From Bacillota bacterium (lineage in GTDB: Bacteria > Bacillota > Clostridia > Oscillospirales > JAKOTC01), in NCBI GenBank assembly GCA_029776465.1, contig JAKOTC010000218.1, positions 1 through 14,646 on the forward strand: 14,646 bases of DNA, in the 5' to 3' direction. Every line of letters begins with the position of its first letter. Within the stretch, counting starts at the first letter, position 1. Both the position numbers and the translations under genes were made by a program. Below the pieces are notes generated by a model. The model worked only from the letters and a program-made list of their open reading frames with translations. It was not told the DNA's origin and searched no databases. This document shows, one piece after another, positions 7,738 to 13,723 of this stretch.

Positions 7738-7760
7738 GGTGGGCGGTTCTTCTTTCCCGC
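7722..7760 (-). promoter_or_regulatory. Probable fluoride (crcB) riboswitch aptamer, shortened at its 5' side
   Basis: On the - strand AACCGCC (7748-7742) is followed after four bases by GGCTGATGACTTCTGC (7737-7722), very close to the conserved 3' half of crcB-motif RNAs as I remember it. AGAAG (7753-7749) can form P1 with CTTCT (7728-7724), and GCC/GGC can form a short P2. The 5' GGnGATG strand and its pseudoknot partner are not recognisable in the expected place, so the aptamer may be degenerate or a variant. The overlap with a strong terminator and the CLC-F-like gene downstream support the call. Confidence 0.55.
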
Positions 7761-7763
7761 ATT

Positions 7764-7791
7764 TATATAGCATTGGTGCATTTTGGGGCAA
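7764..7791 (-). promoter_or_regulatory. Probable promoter of the CLC gene
   Basis: On the - strand TTGCCC (7791-7786) and TATATA (7769-7764) are separated by 16 bases. Transcription would begin near 7758, just ahead of the riboswitch-like element. Confidence 0.5.
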
Positions 7792-7961
7792 CTCGTTTGC
7801 CTCTGTCCCGCCTTCGGCGGGGAAAAAAGAGGGGATTCACTGCGGTGTTCGAGGGGATCATCGCTGAGGTGCTCGACTGCCATGCTTGGAAAATCCGGGG
7901 ATGCGCCGGGGGAAACAGAGTTTTATAAAGCCCTGAAGCCGCGGGGGCTTGCAGGGCCCGC
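7792..7961. other. Intergenic stretch without a gene
   Basis: I see no supported gene here. It contains a hairpin-forming repeat (CCCGCC 7807-7812 with GGCGGG 7816-7821, TTC loop) without a T-run. There is also a weak direct repeat, CGGTGTTCGA / AGGTGCTCGA (near 7843 and 7869). With the promoter and leader of the CLC gene on its left and the terminator at 7962 on its right, it separates two - strand genes. Confidence 0.5.
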
Positions 7962-7987
7962 AAAAAGGCCCTCCCGATCTGGAGGGC
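7962..7987 (-). terminator. Intrinsic terminator of the flavoprotein gene
   Basis: On the - strand GCCCTCC (7987-7981) pairs with GGAGGGC (7974-7968) around a 6-base loop and is followed by CTTTTT. It begins 8 bases after the stop of the gene at 7995-8387. Confidence 0.9.
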
Positions 7988-7994
7988 GCTTGTG

Positions 7995-8387
7995 TTAAAA
8001 TCGGATGGTTTCGGGCTGGGCTGTGAAGGAGCTGAAGGTGGCGGTGGCGTTTTTGAAGTAGAGGACCTGGGTGTTGCCGTCGTTTTCATCGTACATGGAG
8101 CGAAGCTGGGGATAGGCGTCCAGCATGGCCTTCCGGGCCTCTACCCGGTCATCCTCCACCAGCTCGCCTGTCAGGCGGAGCCATACCCCGTCCTTAAAGG
8201 CGCAGATTTCCGCTTTGGGATTGGCCTGAAGCTGCTTTGAAACGGGTTTTCTCTTGCCGGTCTGGATGTAGAGCTTGTTCTCGAAAATCAGAACTGTGCC
8301 GAAGGGGCGGACTCTCGGCTGATCGCCCTCCACCGTGGCCAGGTAATAAGTGCCCACGTCCTTTAAAAATTCATATACTTTTTCCAT
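7995..8387 (-). CDS. Pyridoxamine 5'-phosphate oxidase-like flavin-binding protein
   Basis: Small single-domain protein of 130 residues with the split-barrel fold of the PNPOx-like family. It opens with MEKVYEFLKDVGTYYLATVEGDQPRV in family style (helix, then the first barrel strand), followed by RPFGTVLIFENKLYIQTGKRKPVSKQL and the closing strands WLRLTGELVED. Members of this size bind FMN or F420 as dimers and act as small oxidoreductases, and some contribute to nitroimidazole or general redox reactions; the substrate cannot be told here. The start at 8387 has GGAGG 8 bases upstream, and an extended -10 promoter lies at 8421-8429. It is monocistronic, with its own terminator. Confidence is high for the family and low for any specific function. 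Confidence 0.88.
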   Translation of the reverse strand: MEKVYEFLKDVGTYYLATVEGDQPRVRPFGTVLIFENKLYIQTGKRKPVSKQLQANPKAEICAFKDGVWLRLTGELVEDDRVEARKAMLDAYPQLRSMYDENDGNTQVLYFKNATATFSSFTAQPETIRF

Positions 8388-8420
8388 TTGAATGACCTCC
8401 GTTTTTGGACTTGCCTCACT

Positions 8421-8429
8421 ATTATATCA
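8421..8429 (-). promoter_or_regulatory. Extended -10 promoter of the flavoprotein gene
   Basis: On the - strand TGATATAAT (8429-8421) is a perfect extended -10 element (TGnTATAAT), about 34 bases before the start codon. No good -35 is visible, which is usual for this promoter type. Confidence 0.7.
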
Positions 8430-8518
8430 TACAACGATCAGTACCTTTTGTAAAGCGGAAAAGAGAATGGCGCTCGGCTGTTGGGGCAGGGAAATCAAGG
8501 CAGTCCGCCGAGGCAGGA

Positions 8519-8902
8519 CTACTCGTCTTTGAGATCCTTAAGAGCTTTGACAACTTTTAAGGCCTGGATTAAATCTTCCGGGGTTAAATCCGGATAGGCG
8601 GTAAAAATGATTTTGTAGTTTGGGTTTTGAGTGATCTTTTTTATAATATCCATGGTTTCACGGTCGATGACGATGGAATTTCCCTCCGGGTCATGGACCG
8701 TTGTTTTTTCGTCGTTCATCAGATAGCCTACGGATACGTTGAAATATTGGGCCAGAATCTTCAGCTTTTCGGCGGAGGGCTTTTGCTTGCCGCTCTTCCA
8801 CTGGGAGAATAAAGCCTGTGAAATGCCGGTGTCTTTGCTCACCGATGCGGGAGTCAGTCCCTTTTCTTGGATTAATTTAAAAATATTCTCAACAATACCC
8901 AT
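8519..8902 (-). CDS. XRE-family helix-turn-helix transcriptional regulator
   Basis: DNA-binding regulator of 127 residues. The N-terminal 65 residues form a Cro/C1-type HTH domain: IFKLIQEKGLTPASVSKDTG (helices 1-2), the recognition helix ISQALFSQWKSGKQKPS (about 27-43), and the typical KLKILAQYFNVSVGYLMN end. The C-terminal half has no recognised domain; it contains a short beta segment (NSIVIDRE) and ends in a charged helix, KALKDLKDE, that could dimerise. It starts at ATG 8902 with a modest AAAGG 10 or so bases upstream. The gene points away from a large dyad (8952-9000) and a + strand promoter, a layout typical of a repressor that controls its own promoter and a divergent transcript. Here that divergent transcript appears to be a non-coding RNA. 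This link is inference. Confidence 0.9.
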   Translation of the reverse strand: MGIVENIFKLIQEKGLTPASVSKDTGISQALFSQWKSGKQKPSAEKLKILAQYFNVSVGYLMNDEKTTVHDPEGNSIVIDRETMDIIKKITQNPNYKIIFTAYPDLTPEDLIQALKVVKALKDLKDE

Positions 8903-8951
8903 TGTATCACAGCCTTTGGTACAAAGTCGACAAAAACGAAGACAAACAACT

Positions 8952-9000
8952 AACTTAAGTTTTCTTAATTCGTGTATTGAAAATTAAGATAACTTAAGTT
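8952..9000. promoter_or_regulatory. Large operator-like dyad upstream of the XRE regulator
   Basis: The 19-base arms 8952-8970 and 8982-9000 are inverted copies with one mismatch around an 11-base spacer. Each arm contains the palindrome AACTTAAGTT and a CTTAATT element. The right arm covers part of the -35 and the whole spacer of the promoter at 8977-9005. Position, symmetry and neighbourhood suggest a binding site for the adjacent XRE protein. Confidence 0.7.
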
Positions 9001-9005
9001 ATAAT
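8977..9005 (+). promoter_or_regulatory. Sigma-A promoter reading into the probable small RNA
   Basis: TTGAAA (8977-8982) and TATAAT (9000-9005) are separated by exactly 17 bases. The predicted start is about 9012. It overlaps the dyad at 8952-9000, so a protein bound there would block it. Confidence 0.8.
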
Positions 9006-9011
9006 ATTTAC

Positions 9012-9228
9012 AGACATAAAAAATATTCAAAGGAGTACAAAAAAACTGGCCTGCCCGATGCAAGCTACATTATTGAATTTAACCCCATTTTTATTGTACT
9101 CCATCGGGCAGACGATGTCAACGCCGCATTACACATATTCCAAGATTATACCATCTTATTGCTGGTGTGTTTTGGCGTACTCTTTTGCGTATTCCGGGCG
9201 GTTTTATTGAATAACCGCCTTGTTTTTA
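9012..9228 (+). ncRNA. Probable unrecognised small RNA with an H-type pseudoknot
   Basis: A strong promoter, a terminator about 215 bases later and extensive pairing in between support a discrete RNA. Four perfect complementary blocks are interleaved: GGAGTACAA (9032-9040) with TTGTACTCC (9094-9102), and CTGCCCGATG (9051-9060) with CATCGGGCAG (9102-9111). The order A-B-A'-B' is a pseudoknot. Next comes a three-tier hairpin: ACGCC/GGCGT (9121-9125, 9174-9178), ACACAT/GTGTGT (9131-9136, 9165-9170) and AAGAT/ATCTT (9142-9146, 9153-9157). The terminator hairpin ends it. I do not recognise the family. A 50-codon reading frame (9058-9210) runs through it without a nearby ribosome binding site, so a coding role is less likely but open. 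Confidence 0.6.
9197..9228 (+). terminator. Intrinsic terminator of the probable small RNA
   Basis: GGCGGTT (9197-9203) pairs with AACCGCC (9213-9219) and is followed by TTGTTTTTATG. No protein-coding gene precedes it closely on this strand, which supports an RNA gene upstream. Confidence 0.85.
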
Positions 9229-9282
9229 TGAGCAAATATCGCAAATGTAAAAACATGTATTCGATTACATAAATATCAAGAT

Positions 9283-9390
9283 TTCAATTGAATAACCAGA
9301 TAAAGGCAAACTTATTGAAAAATAAGGACGCAAAGCTACGGGTCTAAGGTGGGTGCACTATGATCGCCGGGTTGCCAGGTGAATTTGAAG
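9283..9390 (+). promoter_or_regulatory. Class I cyclic-di-GMP riboswitch (GEMM-I) aptamer
   Basis: The hallmark GEMM-I strings occur in order: AAAGGCAAAC, a perfect 6-bp helix CTTATT/AATAAG capped by a GAAA tetraloop (9317-9320), GGACGCAAAGC, GGGTCTAAGGT, then TGCACTATGATCGCCGGGTT with the closing strand. TTCAATT (9283-9289) and the AATTTGAA region (9382-9389) can form P1. In the family, c-di-GMP sits where the helices meet and stabilises the fold. A terminator follows 12 bases later, so the switch acts at transcription on the chemotaxis operon starting at 9492. No clear promoter is visible just upstream. Confidence 0.93.
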
Positions 9391-9401
9391 GATAGGATGA
9401 A

Positions 9402-9440
9402 AGCTATGGCAACAGGTTTGCCATGGCTTTTTGTTTTTTC
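9402..9440 (+). terminator. Expression-platform terminator of the c-di-GMP riboswitch
   Basis: AGCTATGGCAA (9402-9412) pairs completely with TTGCCATGGCT (9418-9428), with one G-U pair, followed by TTTTTGTTTTTTC. Its 5' arm (TGGCAAC, 9407-9413) is also exactly complementary to GTTGCCA (9371-9377) at the 3' end of the aptamer. This offers a competing antiterminator when the aptamer is unfolded. Confidence 0.93.
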
Positions 9441-9491
9441 CATTGCAGCAAATAAAAGGAATTTGATTCTGAGCCATCGGAAGGGGTACAT

Positions 9492-9854
9492 ATGACAAAG
9501 GTATTGATAGTGGACGATGCTGCATTTATTCGGGCGCAGCTGAAGCAATTGCTTGTGGCCAATGACTTTGAGGTTGTGGGCGAGGCGGGCAACGGAATAG
9601 AGGCGCTCAAAAAGATTCGGGAGCTAAGGCCGGACATTGTCACGCTGGACATTACCATGCCCGAAATGGACGGCATCGAGTGCATGCAGGAGATCAAAAA
9701 GATGGGCTGCAATATGCCCGCCATCGTCATGGTTTCGGCCATGGGGCAGGAGCCCTTTGTTCAGAAGGCCATCCTCAACGGGGCGAAGGGCTTTATTGTC
9801 AAGCCCTATAAGCCGGAAGTGGTTTTGAAACAGCTGAATAAGTTCAGAAAGTGA
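9492..9854 (+). CDS. cheY: CheY-like single-domain response regulator
   Basis: Stand-alone receiver domain of 120 residues. In chemotaxis systems CheY carries the phosphoryl signal from the kinase CheA to the motor or another target. All active-site residues are present: the acidic pair D8-D9 (IVDDA), the phosphorylated D53 (TLDITMPEMDG), the switch Ser82 (MVSAMG) and K104 (VKPYKP). There is no output domain. ATG 9492 has AAGGGG 5 bases upstream. It is the first gene after the c-di-GMP riboswitch and begins an operon with a receptor, a CheW-type coupler and CheB. Whether it acts on a flagellar motor, on type IV pili or on transcription cannot be decided here. Confidence 0.93.
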   Translation: MTKVLIVDDAAFIRAQLKQLLVANDFEVVGEAGNGIEALKKIRELRPDIVTLDITMPEMDGIECMQEIKKMGCNMPAIVMVSAMGQEPFVQKAILNGAKGFIVKPYKPEVVLKQLNKFRK

Positions 9855-9884
9855 TAGAGATTTTGCGTTGAAAGGAGTGAAACC

Positions 9885-10154
9885 ATGCTTCAATTGACGG
9901 ATGAAGAGCTTTTGAGGTACATCAAAACCTGTGAGACGGAGGTCAATACCCTGGCGGAAATCCACAAGGTTCTGATTCAAAACAATGTAAAGTGCAATAT
10001 CGAAGATCTTCGCCAGAAGATCTTTCTTTTGCACCGGGACGGCTATATCGGAAATGAACCCACCCCCGACGGCGTGAATATGTACTACATCATTTTCAAC
10101 CCCGAGGACGCTGCGGCCCGGCAGGCGCAGCCCGAGGTTTCCCGGGAAATATAG
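9885..10154 (+). CDS. Small protein of unknown function in the chemotaxis operon, winged-helix-like
   Basis: Protein of 89 residues that I do not recognise. AAAGGAG sits 7 bases before ATG 9885, and the gene lies 30 bases after cheY and about 60 bases before the receptor gene, so it is a true operon member. It is predicted mostly helical. The segment NTLAEIHKVLIQNN, then IEDLRQKIFLLHRDGYIGNE, then PTPDGVNMYYIIF reads like two helices followed by a beta-hairpin, the pattern of a small winged-helix domain. This is a judgement from sequence pattern only. No membrane segment or signal peptide is present. It might regulate the operon or serve as an adaptor to the receptor or CheY. Confidence 0.8.
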   Translation: MLQLTDEELLRYIKTCETEVNTLAEIHKVLIQNNVKCNIEDLRQKIFLLHRDGYIGNEPTPDGVNMYYIIFNPEDAAARQAQPEVSREI

Positions 10155-10212
10155 GAGAAATTGAAGGATTTTTAACATTTTGAAATTTTCAATATTTTTG
10201 GAGGATGAATTT

Positions 10213-10302
10213 ATGGAGAAAAAACTTGCAAAGCCTTCGACTGCCGCAGTCGAGAAAGTGAGCGTGCCGATGCCGGCATCGGATGAGATGGAGAAAAAAA
10301 AG
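10213..10302 (+). other. Out-of-frame N-terminal coding segment of the receptor, with an A8 run
   Basis: The best translation start for the receptor is ATG 10213, with GGAGG (10200-10204) 8 bases upstream. It encodes [20 protein letters not shown] and so on. This frame meets the receptor body only if one A is removed from the run of eight A's at 10294-10301; then [15 protein letters not shown] reads through smoothly. As printed, the frame runs on to 10416 and stops. The segment therefore looks like the genuine N-terminus (about 28 residues), separated from its body by a homopolymer frameshift. Confidence 0.75.
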
Positions 10303-12154
10303 AGAGCTCGCAAGGAAGCAGGCCCAGGACAAGGTCAAAGCCCGGACCCTGGCAAAACAGCAGCAGTTGGCCGAACGGATCGCCGTTGCCACAGAGCAGC
10401 TGGCTTCGGGCATTGAAGAGGTCAGCAGCGCCGCCGAAGAACTGGGCGCAACCATGACCCAGATCGCCAGAGGAGCCAATGAGGCGACCTCGGCAGCCGA
10501 AGAGTCCAGAGCGGCCATCAACCAAATCGACAAGTCCTCGGTCATCGCCGAGAAAAACGCAAAGGAATCCCTGGAAAGGGTGGATATTGCGAAGGAGTTA
10601 ATCGAGAATACCTCCAACGACATTGAGCAGATGATCAAGGGCATCAAAGAATCTGCCGACACCAATCTGGAATCCGTCAAGCTGGTTTCCGAGCTGGAGA
10701 AGCAGTCCAATGAGATCGGGGAAATCGTTCAGGCGGTTGTGAGAATTGCCGACCAGACCAACCTGCTGGCGTTGAACGCCGCCATTGAGGCCGCCAGAGC
10801 AGGGGAGCATGGCAAGGGCTTTGCCGTGGTGGCGGATGAGGTGCGCAACCTTGCCGAGACCTCGGAGAAATCGGCCAGAAACATTCGGGAGCTGGTGACC
10901 GAGATCCAGAATAATGTCAAAGTGGTGGTGGCCGACATTGAACAGGCCGGAAAGGCCGCCAACGAAGAGGTGGAGAAGGCCAGGCAGACCACCGCCGACC
11001 TGGTGAAAATCAACGAGGAAATCCTTTCCGTGCAGAGAAGCGTGGCCGAGGTGGCTCAGAACGCAGTGGACGCCACCAAGGGAGCCGGCGAGTTTTTGGC
11101 CATCGCCGAACAGGTGGCAGCGGCTGCCGAGCAGCAGAGCAATGCCGCGGAGGAAGTAGAAAAGTCCATCCAGATGCAGAACAAGGCCTTCAGCGAATTG
11201 AACGCGGCCGCCAATGACCTGGCCCAGATGGCGGAAGACCTGAAGGTATCCACCGACGCCCAGAAGTCCTCCGAAGCCCTTGCGGCGGCCTCTGAAGAAC
11301 TGTCGGCCAATGTGGAGGAGGCCAACTCCACCGCCAATGAGATCCTGAAGGCCATGCAGCAGATCTCCTCCGGAGCCCAGGCTCAGGCCGAGCTGACCGA
11401 CAAAGCGGCGCAGCTGGCCGAAAGACTGGTGGTGGCCGCCAAGCAGATGAACGAAAGGGCAGGCTTCTCCGGGGATAAGATCACAGAGCTGCAGAAGCTG
11501 CTGGAGGCAAACAAGATCGCAGTGGACAATCTGATTGCCGGCATCTCCTCCTCCGCCCAGGCCAGCGTTGTCTCCGCCCGAAACATCAAGAGCCTGGAGG
11601 AGACCACCCGAAGAATTGACAAGATTGTGGACGCCATTGTGAATGTGACCATCCAGACCAATATGCTGGCGGTCAACGGTTCCATCGAGGCCGCCAGAGC
11701 CGGAGAGTTCGGCAGAGGCTTCTCGGTTGTCGCCGGGGATATCCGGGCCCTCGCCAACGAGTCTGCGGAAAACACCGACAAGATCAAGGACCTGGTCAGA
11801 GGGATTCAGGATCAGATCCAAAGGGTTGCGGCCGATATCGACCTCTCCAGCAAAACCTCCTTTGCCGAGGTGGAAAAGGCCACCAAGACCACTCACAACC
11901 TGAACATCATCGAGGAGAGCATGATCCGGATTCTGGAGGGCTCCAAAGAGATTCAGAAGGGCACCGAAGAATCCCTGGCGGCTCTGGAACAGGTGAAGAA
12001 GGGCATGGACCAGATTGCCACCGCCGCCCAGGAGTCCAGCAGCGGGGCCGAACAGGCGGCCACGGCGGCCAATCAGCAGGCAAGAGGTATGCAGGAGCTG
12101 GCAGAGGCGATCGAAGAGATCTCAGGGTTGGCTGATGAGCTTCAGAACATGTAA
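10283..12154 (+). CDS. Soluble methyl-accepting chemotaxis protein with two signalling tips
   Basis: Cytoplasmic receptor-type protein. The intact frame from ATG 10283 gives 623 residues, but that ATG has no ribosome binding site; the natural start is probably 10213 in another frame. No membrane helix or sensor domain is visible; the chain is almost entirely heptad-rich coiled coil. It holds two MCP hairpin tips. Tip 1 has [19 protein letters not shown] (157-175) followed by [17 protein letters not shown]. Tip 2, 300 residues later, has [19 protein letters not shown] (457-475) followed by [17 protein letters not shown]. Tips bind CheA and CheW. Tip 1 is canonical; tip 2 is a divergent variant. 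Ala/Glu/Gln-rich flanks could be methylation regions served by the downstream CheB. Its stop overlaps an ATG as TAATG, and the triple-CheW gene follows immediately. Confidence 0.9.
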   Translation: MRWRKKRELARKQAQDKVKARTLAKQQQLAERIAVATEQLASGIEEVSSAAEELGATMTQIARGANEATSAAEESRAAINQIDKSSVIAEKNAKESLERVDIAKELIENTSNDIEQMIKGIKESADTNLESVKLVSELEKQSNEIGEIVQAVVRIADQTNLLALNAAIEAARAGEHGKGFAVVADEVRNLAETSEKSARNIRELVTEIQNNVKVVVADIEQAGKAANEEVEKARQTTADLVKINEEILSVQRSVAEVAQNAVDATKGAGEFLAIAEQVAAAAEQQSNAAEEVEKSIQMQNKAFSELNAAANDLAQMAEDLKVSTDAQKSSEALAAASEELSANVEEANSTANEILKAMQQISSGAQAQAELTDKAAQLAERLVVAAKQMNERAGFSGDKITELQKLLEANKIAVDNLIAGISSSAQASVVSARNIKSLEETTRRIDKIVDAIVNVTIQTNMLAVNGSIEAARAGEFGRGFSVVAGDIRALANESAENTDKIKDLVRGIQDQIQRVAADIDLSSKTSFAEVEKATKTTHNLNIIEESMIRILEGSKEIQKGTEESLAALEQVKKGMDQIATAAQESSSGAEQAATAANQQARGMQELAEAIEEISGLADELQNM

Positions 12155-12171
12155 TGGCGGAGGGGATGGCA

Positions 12172-13644
12172 ATGGCTTCTGGTATAAACAGTTCAAGCTT
12201 TACCGAGCGCCAGCTGGTTACCTTCCTGCTTGGAGAGGATGAGTTCGGTGCCGATATCATGGACGTCAAGGAGATCATCCGGGTCCCTGATATCACAAGG
12301 GTGCCCAATGCCCCCGCCTATGTGGAGGGCGCCTGCAACCTGAGAGGGAATGTTCTGCCCATCATCGACGGAAGAACCTGGTTCAACCTGGAGAGAAAAC
12401 AGCGGGATGAAAACAGCCGGGTGCTGGTCATCGATGTGGAGGGAAAGGCCACCGGGATCATTGTGGACAAGGTGTCGGAGGTCATGCGGGTGAACACCCT
12501 GGATATTGAAGAGCCCCCGCAGATTGTGAAAAACATGGATTCCGACTATTTGAACGGCGTGGTGAAGCTGGAGAACGGAAAAAGGCTGGTGATGCTTTTG
12601 GACGTGGTGAAGGCGCTGAGCGCCCAATGCGCCGGGCAGGACCGGGCCGACCGGCAGGAGGAAAACCTGCCTCAAAACAGCGCCTCTATCGGCGCCGCCG
12701 GGGTTGAGTCGATCGATGAGGAGCAGATGGTTTCCTTTCTCTTAGGCAAAGAGGAATACGCCATCGGCATCATGAAGGTGAAAGAAATCATCCGGGCCCC
12801 CCAGATTGTCAAGGTTCCCAACTGCGAAGCCTACATCGAAGGGGTGGTTTCCATCCGGAACAACCTGCTGCCCATCATCAACCTGCGGACCTATTTCGGG
12901 ATGGAGCACCTGGATGTGAGCGACTACACCCGAATTCTGGTGGTGGATATGGGGAATTTTACCGCGGGCATCATGGTGGACAAGGTGTCGGAGGTGCTGA
13001 GGGTGCCCAAAAGCATCATCCAGCCCCCGCCCAAGTTTACCGTTCAGAGCGGGGAGCAGCTGCAGGGCGTGGCCAAGCTGAACAACGGGGAGCGGATGAT
13101 CCTGATGCTGGAGCCCTCCAAGCTGATTTCGGCCGAGGAGCTCAGCGGAATCGGCGGAGTGGACGGCAGCTATGAGCACACCGAACAGAAAAGCATCGAA
13201 AGACAGGCGCTTGACGAAGAGCAGCTGGTTACTTTCAAAATTGAATCCGAGGAATACGGCGTGAAGATCGCCAATGTTCAGGAGATCAACCGGATGACGG
13301 AGGTCACCAAGATCCCCCGGGCCCCCTATTTCATCGAGGGCATTGTGAACCTGCGGGGGAATGTGATCCCGGTGCTGAATCTGAGAAGGCTCTTCAAGCT
13401 GCCGGATAAGCCCATATCCGACGCCACCCGGATCATCATCGTGGATTTCGAGGGCAAGAGAACCGGAATCGTGGTGGATTCGGTTTCCGAGGTGCTGAGA
13501 TTTGAAAAAAACCTGGTGGAGGCGCCGCCCGAGGTGCTGAGCAGCGGAATCGACAGCGACTATGTGGAGGGTGTCGGAAAGCTGGAGGGCAGCAGAAGAA
13601 TGATTCTGATTCTGAACACCCGAAAGGTTTTAAGCAACAGTTAA
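12172..13644 (+). CDS. cheW: Triple CheW-domain coupling protein
   Basis: Scaffold protein of three CheW domains in one chain, about 490 residues; ordinary CheW is about 150 with one domain. CheW links receptor tips to the kinase CheA in chemosensory arrays. The domains start near residues 13 (RQLVTFLLGEDEFG), 183 (EQMVSFLLGKEEYA) and 349 (EQLVTFKIESEEYG). Each has the conserved strand carrying the family's key arginine: NLRGNVLP (R58), SIRNNLLP (R229, with N in place of G) and NLRGNVIP (R395). No CheY or kinase domain is attached. ATG 12172 is preferred because GGAGGGG ends 6 bases upstream; an in-frame ATG at 12154, overlapping the receptor stop, has no such site but could be used by coupling. 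The fused triplet pairs with a two-tip receptor next door. Confidence 0.93.
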   Translation: MASGINSSSFTERQLVTFLLGEDEFGADIMDVKEIIRVPDITRVPNAPAYVEGACNLRGNVLPIIDGRTWFNLERKQRDENSRVLVIDVEGKATGIIVDKVSEVMRVNTLDIEEPPQIVKNMDSDYLNGVVKLENGKRLVMLLDVVKALSAQCAGQDRADRQEENLPQNSASIGAAGVESIDEEQMVSFLLGKEEYAIGIMKVKEIIRAPQIVKVPNCEAYIEGVVSIRNNLLPIINLRTYFGMEHLDVSDYTRILVVDMGNFTAGIMVDKVSEVLRVPKSIIQPPPKFTVQSGEQLQGVAKLNNGERMILMLEPSKLISAEELSGIGGVDGSYEHTEQKSIERQALDEEQLVTFKIESEEYGVKIANVQEINRMTEVTKIPRAPYFIEGIVNLRGNVIPVLNLRRLFKLPDKPISDATRIIIVDFEGKRTGIVVDSVSEVLRFEKNLVEAPPEVLSSGIDSDYVEGVGKLEGSRRMILILNTRKVLSNS

Positions 13645-13650
13645 AGTTCC

Positions 13651-13704
13651 GAATTGGGCGTGACCCCGGAGCAGGATTCCTGCTTCGGGGCACCCGAATT
13701 TTCC
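13651..13704 (+). terminator. Strong hairpin between the triple-CheW and cheB genes
   Basis: CCCCGGAGCAGG (13664-13675) pairs with CCTGCTTCGGGG (13679-13690), with one G-U pair and a 3-base loop. It is extended outward by AATTGGG with CCCGAATT and followed by TTTTCC. It can act as a partial terminator that lowers cheB relative to the upstream genes, or as an mRNA-stabilising end. Confidence 0.65.
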
Positions 13705-13723
13705 AATGATACAGGTGATGTTT

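Noticed and set aside
8501..8524. Inverted repeat near the end of the XRE gene (AGTCC and GGACT)
   Set aside because: Short stem without a T-run on the - strand; not a convincing terminator.
9040..9120. Repeat-like pieces in the 9.0-9.3 kb gap considered as a CRISPR, toxin-antitoxin type III array or insertion sequence end
   Set aside because: The repeats are inverted and interleaved, occur once each and have no spacer periodicity. No transposase or ToxN-like gene is adjacent. They fit RNA folding better.
9058..9210. 50-codon frame starting ATG 9058, encoding a hydrophobic peptide inside the probable small RNA
   Set aside because: No ribosome binding site lies at a usable distance (the nearest, AAAGGAG at 9029-9035, is over 20 bases away and sits in helix A), and the stop falls in the terminator loop. 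It is kept as an alternative to a purely non-coding RNA, not as a gene.
9242..9267. Possible sigma-28 (motility) promoter before the c-di-GMP riboswitch: CAAA, 14 bases, TTCGATTA
   Set aside because: Only a partial match to both boxes, so not strong enough to call. No better sigma-A promoter was found either, so the operon's promoter remains open.
10598..11896. Long open frame on the - strand opposite the receptor
   Set aside because: It is a Gly/Leu-rich shadow of the coiled-coil receptor gene in GC-rich DNA, with no domain and no ribosome binding site.
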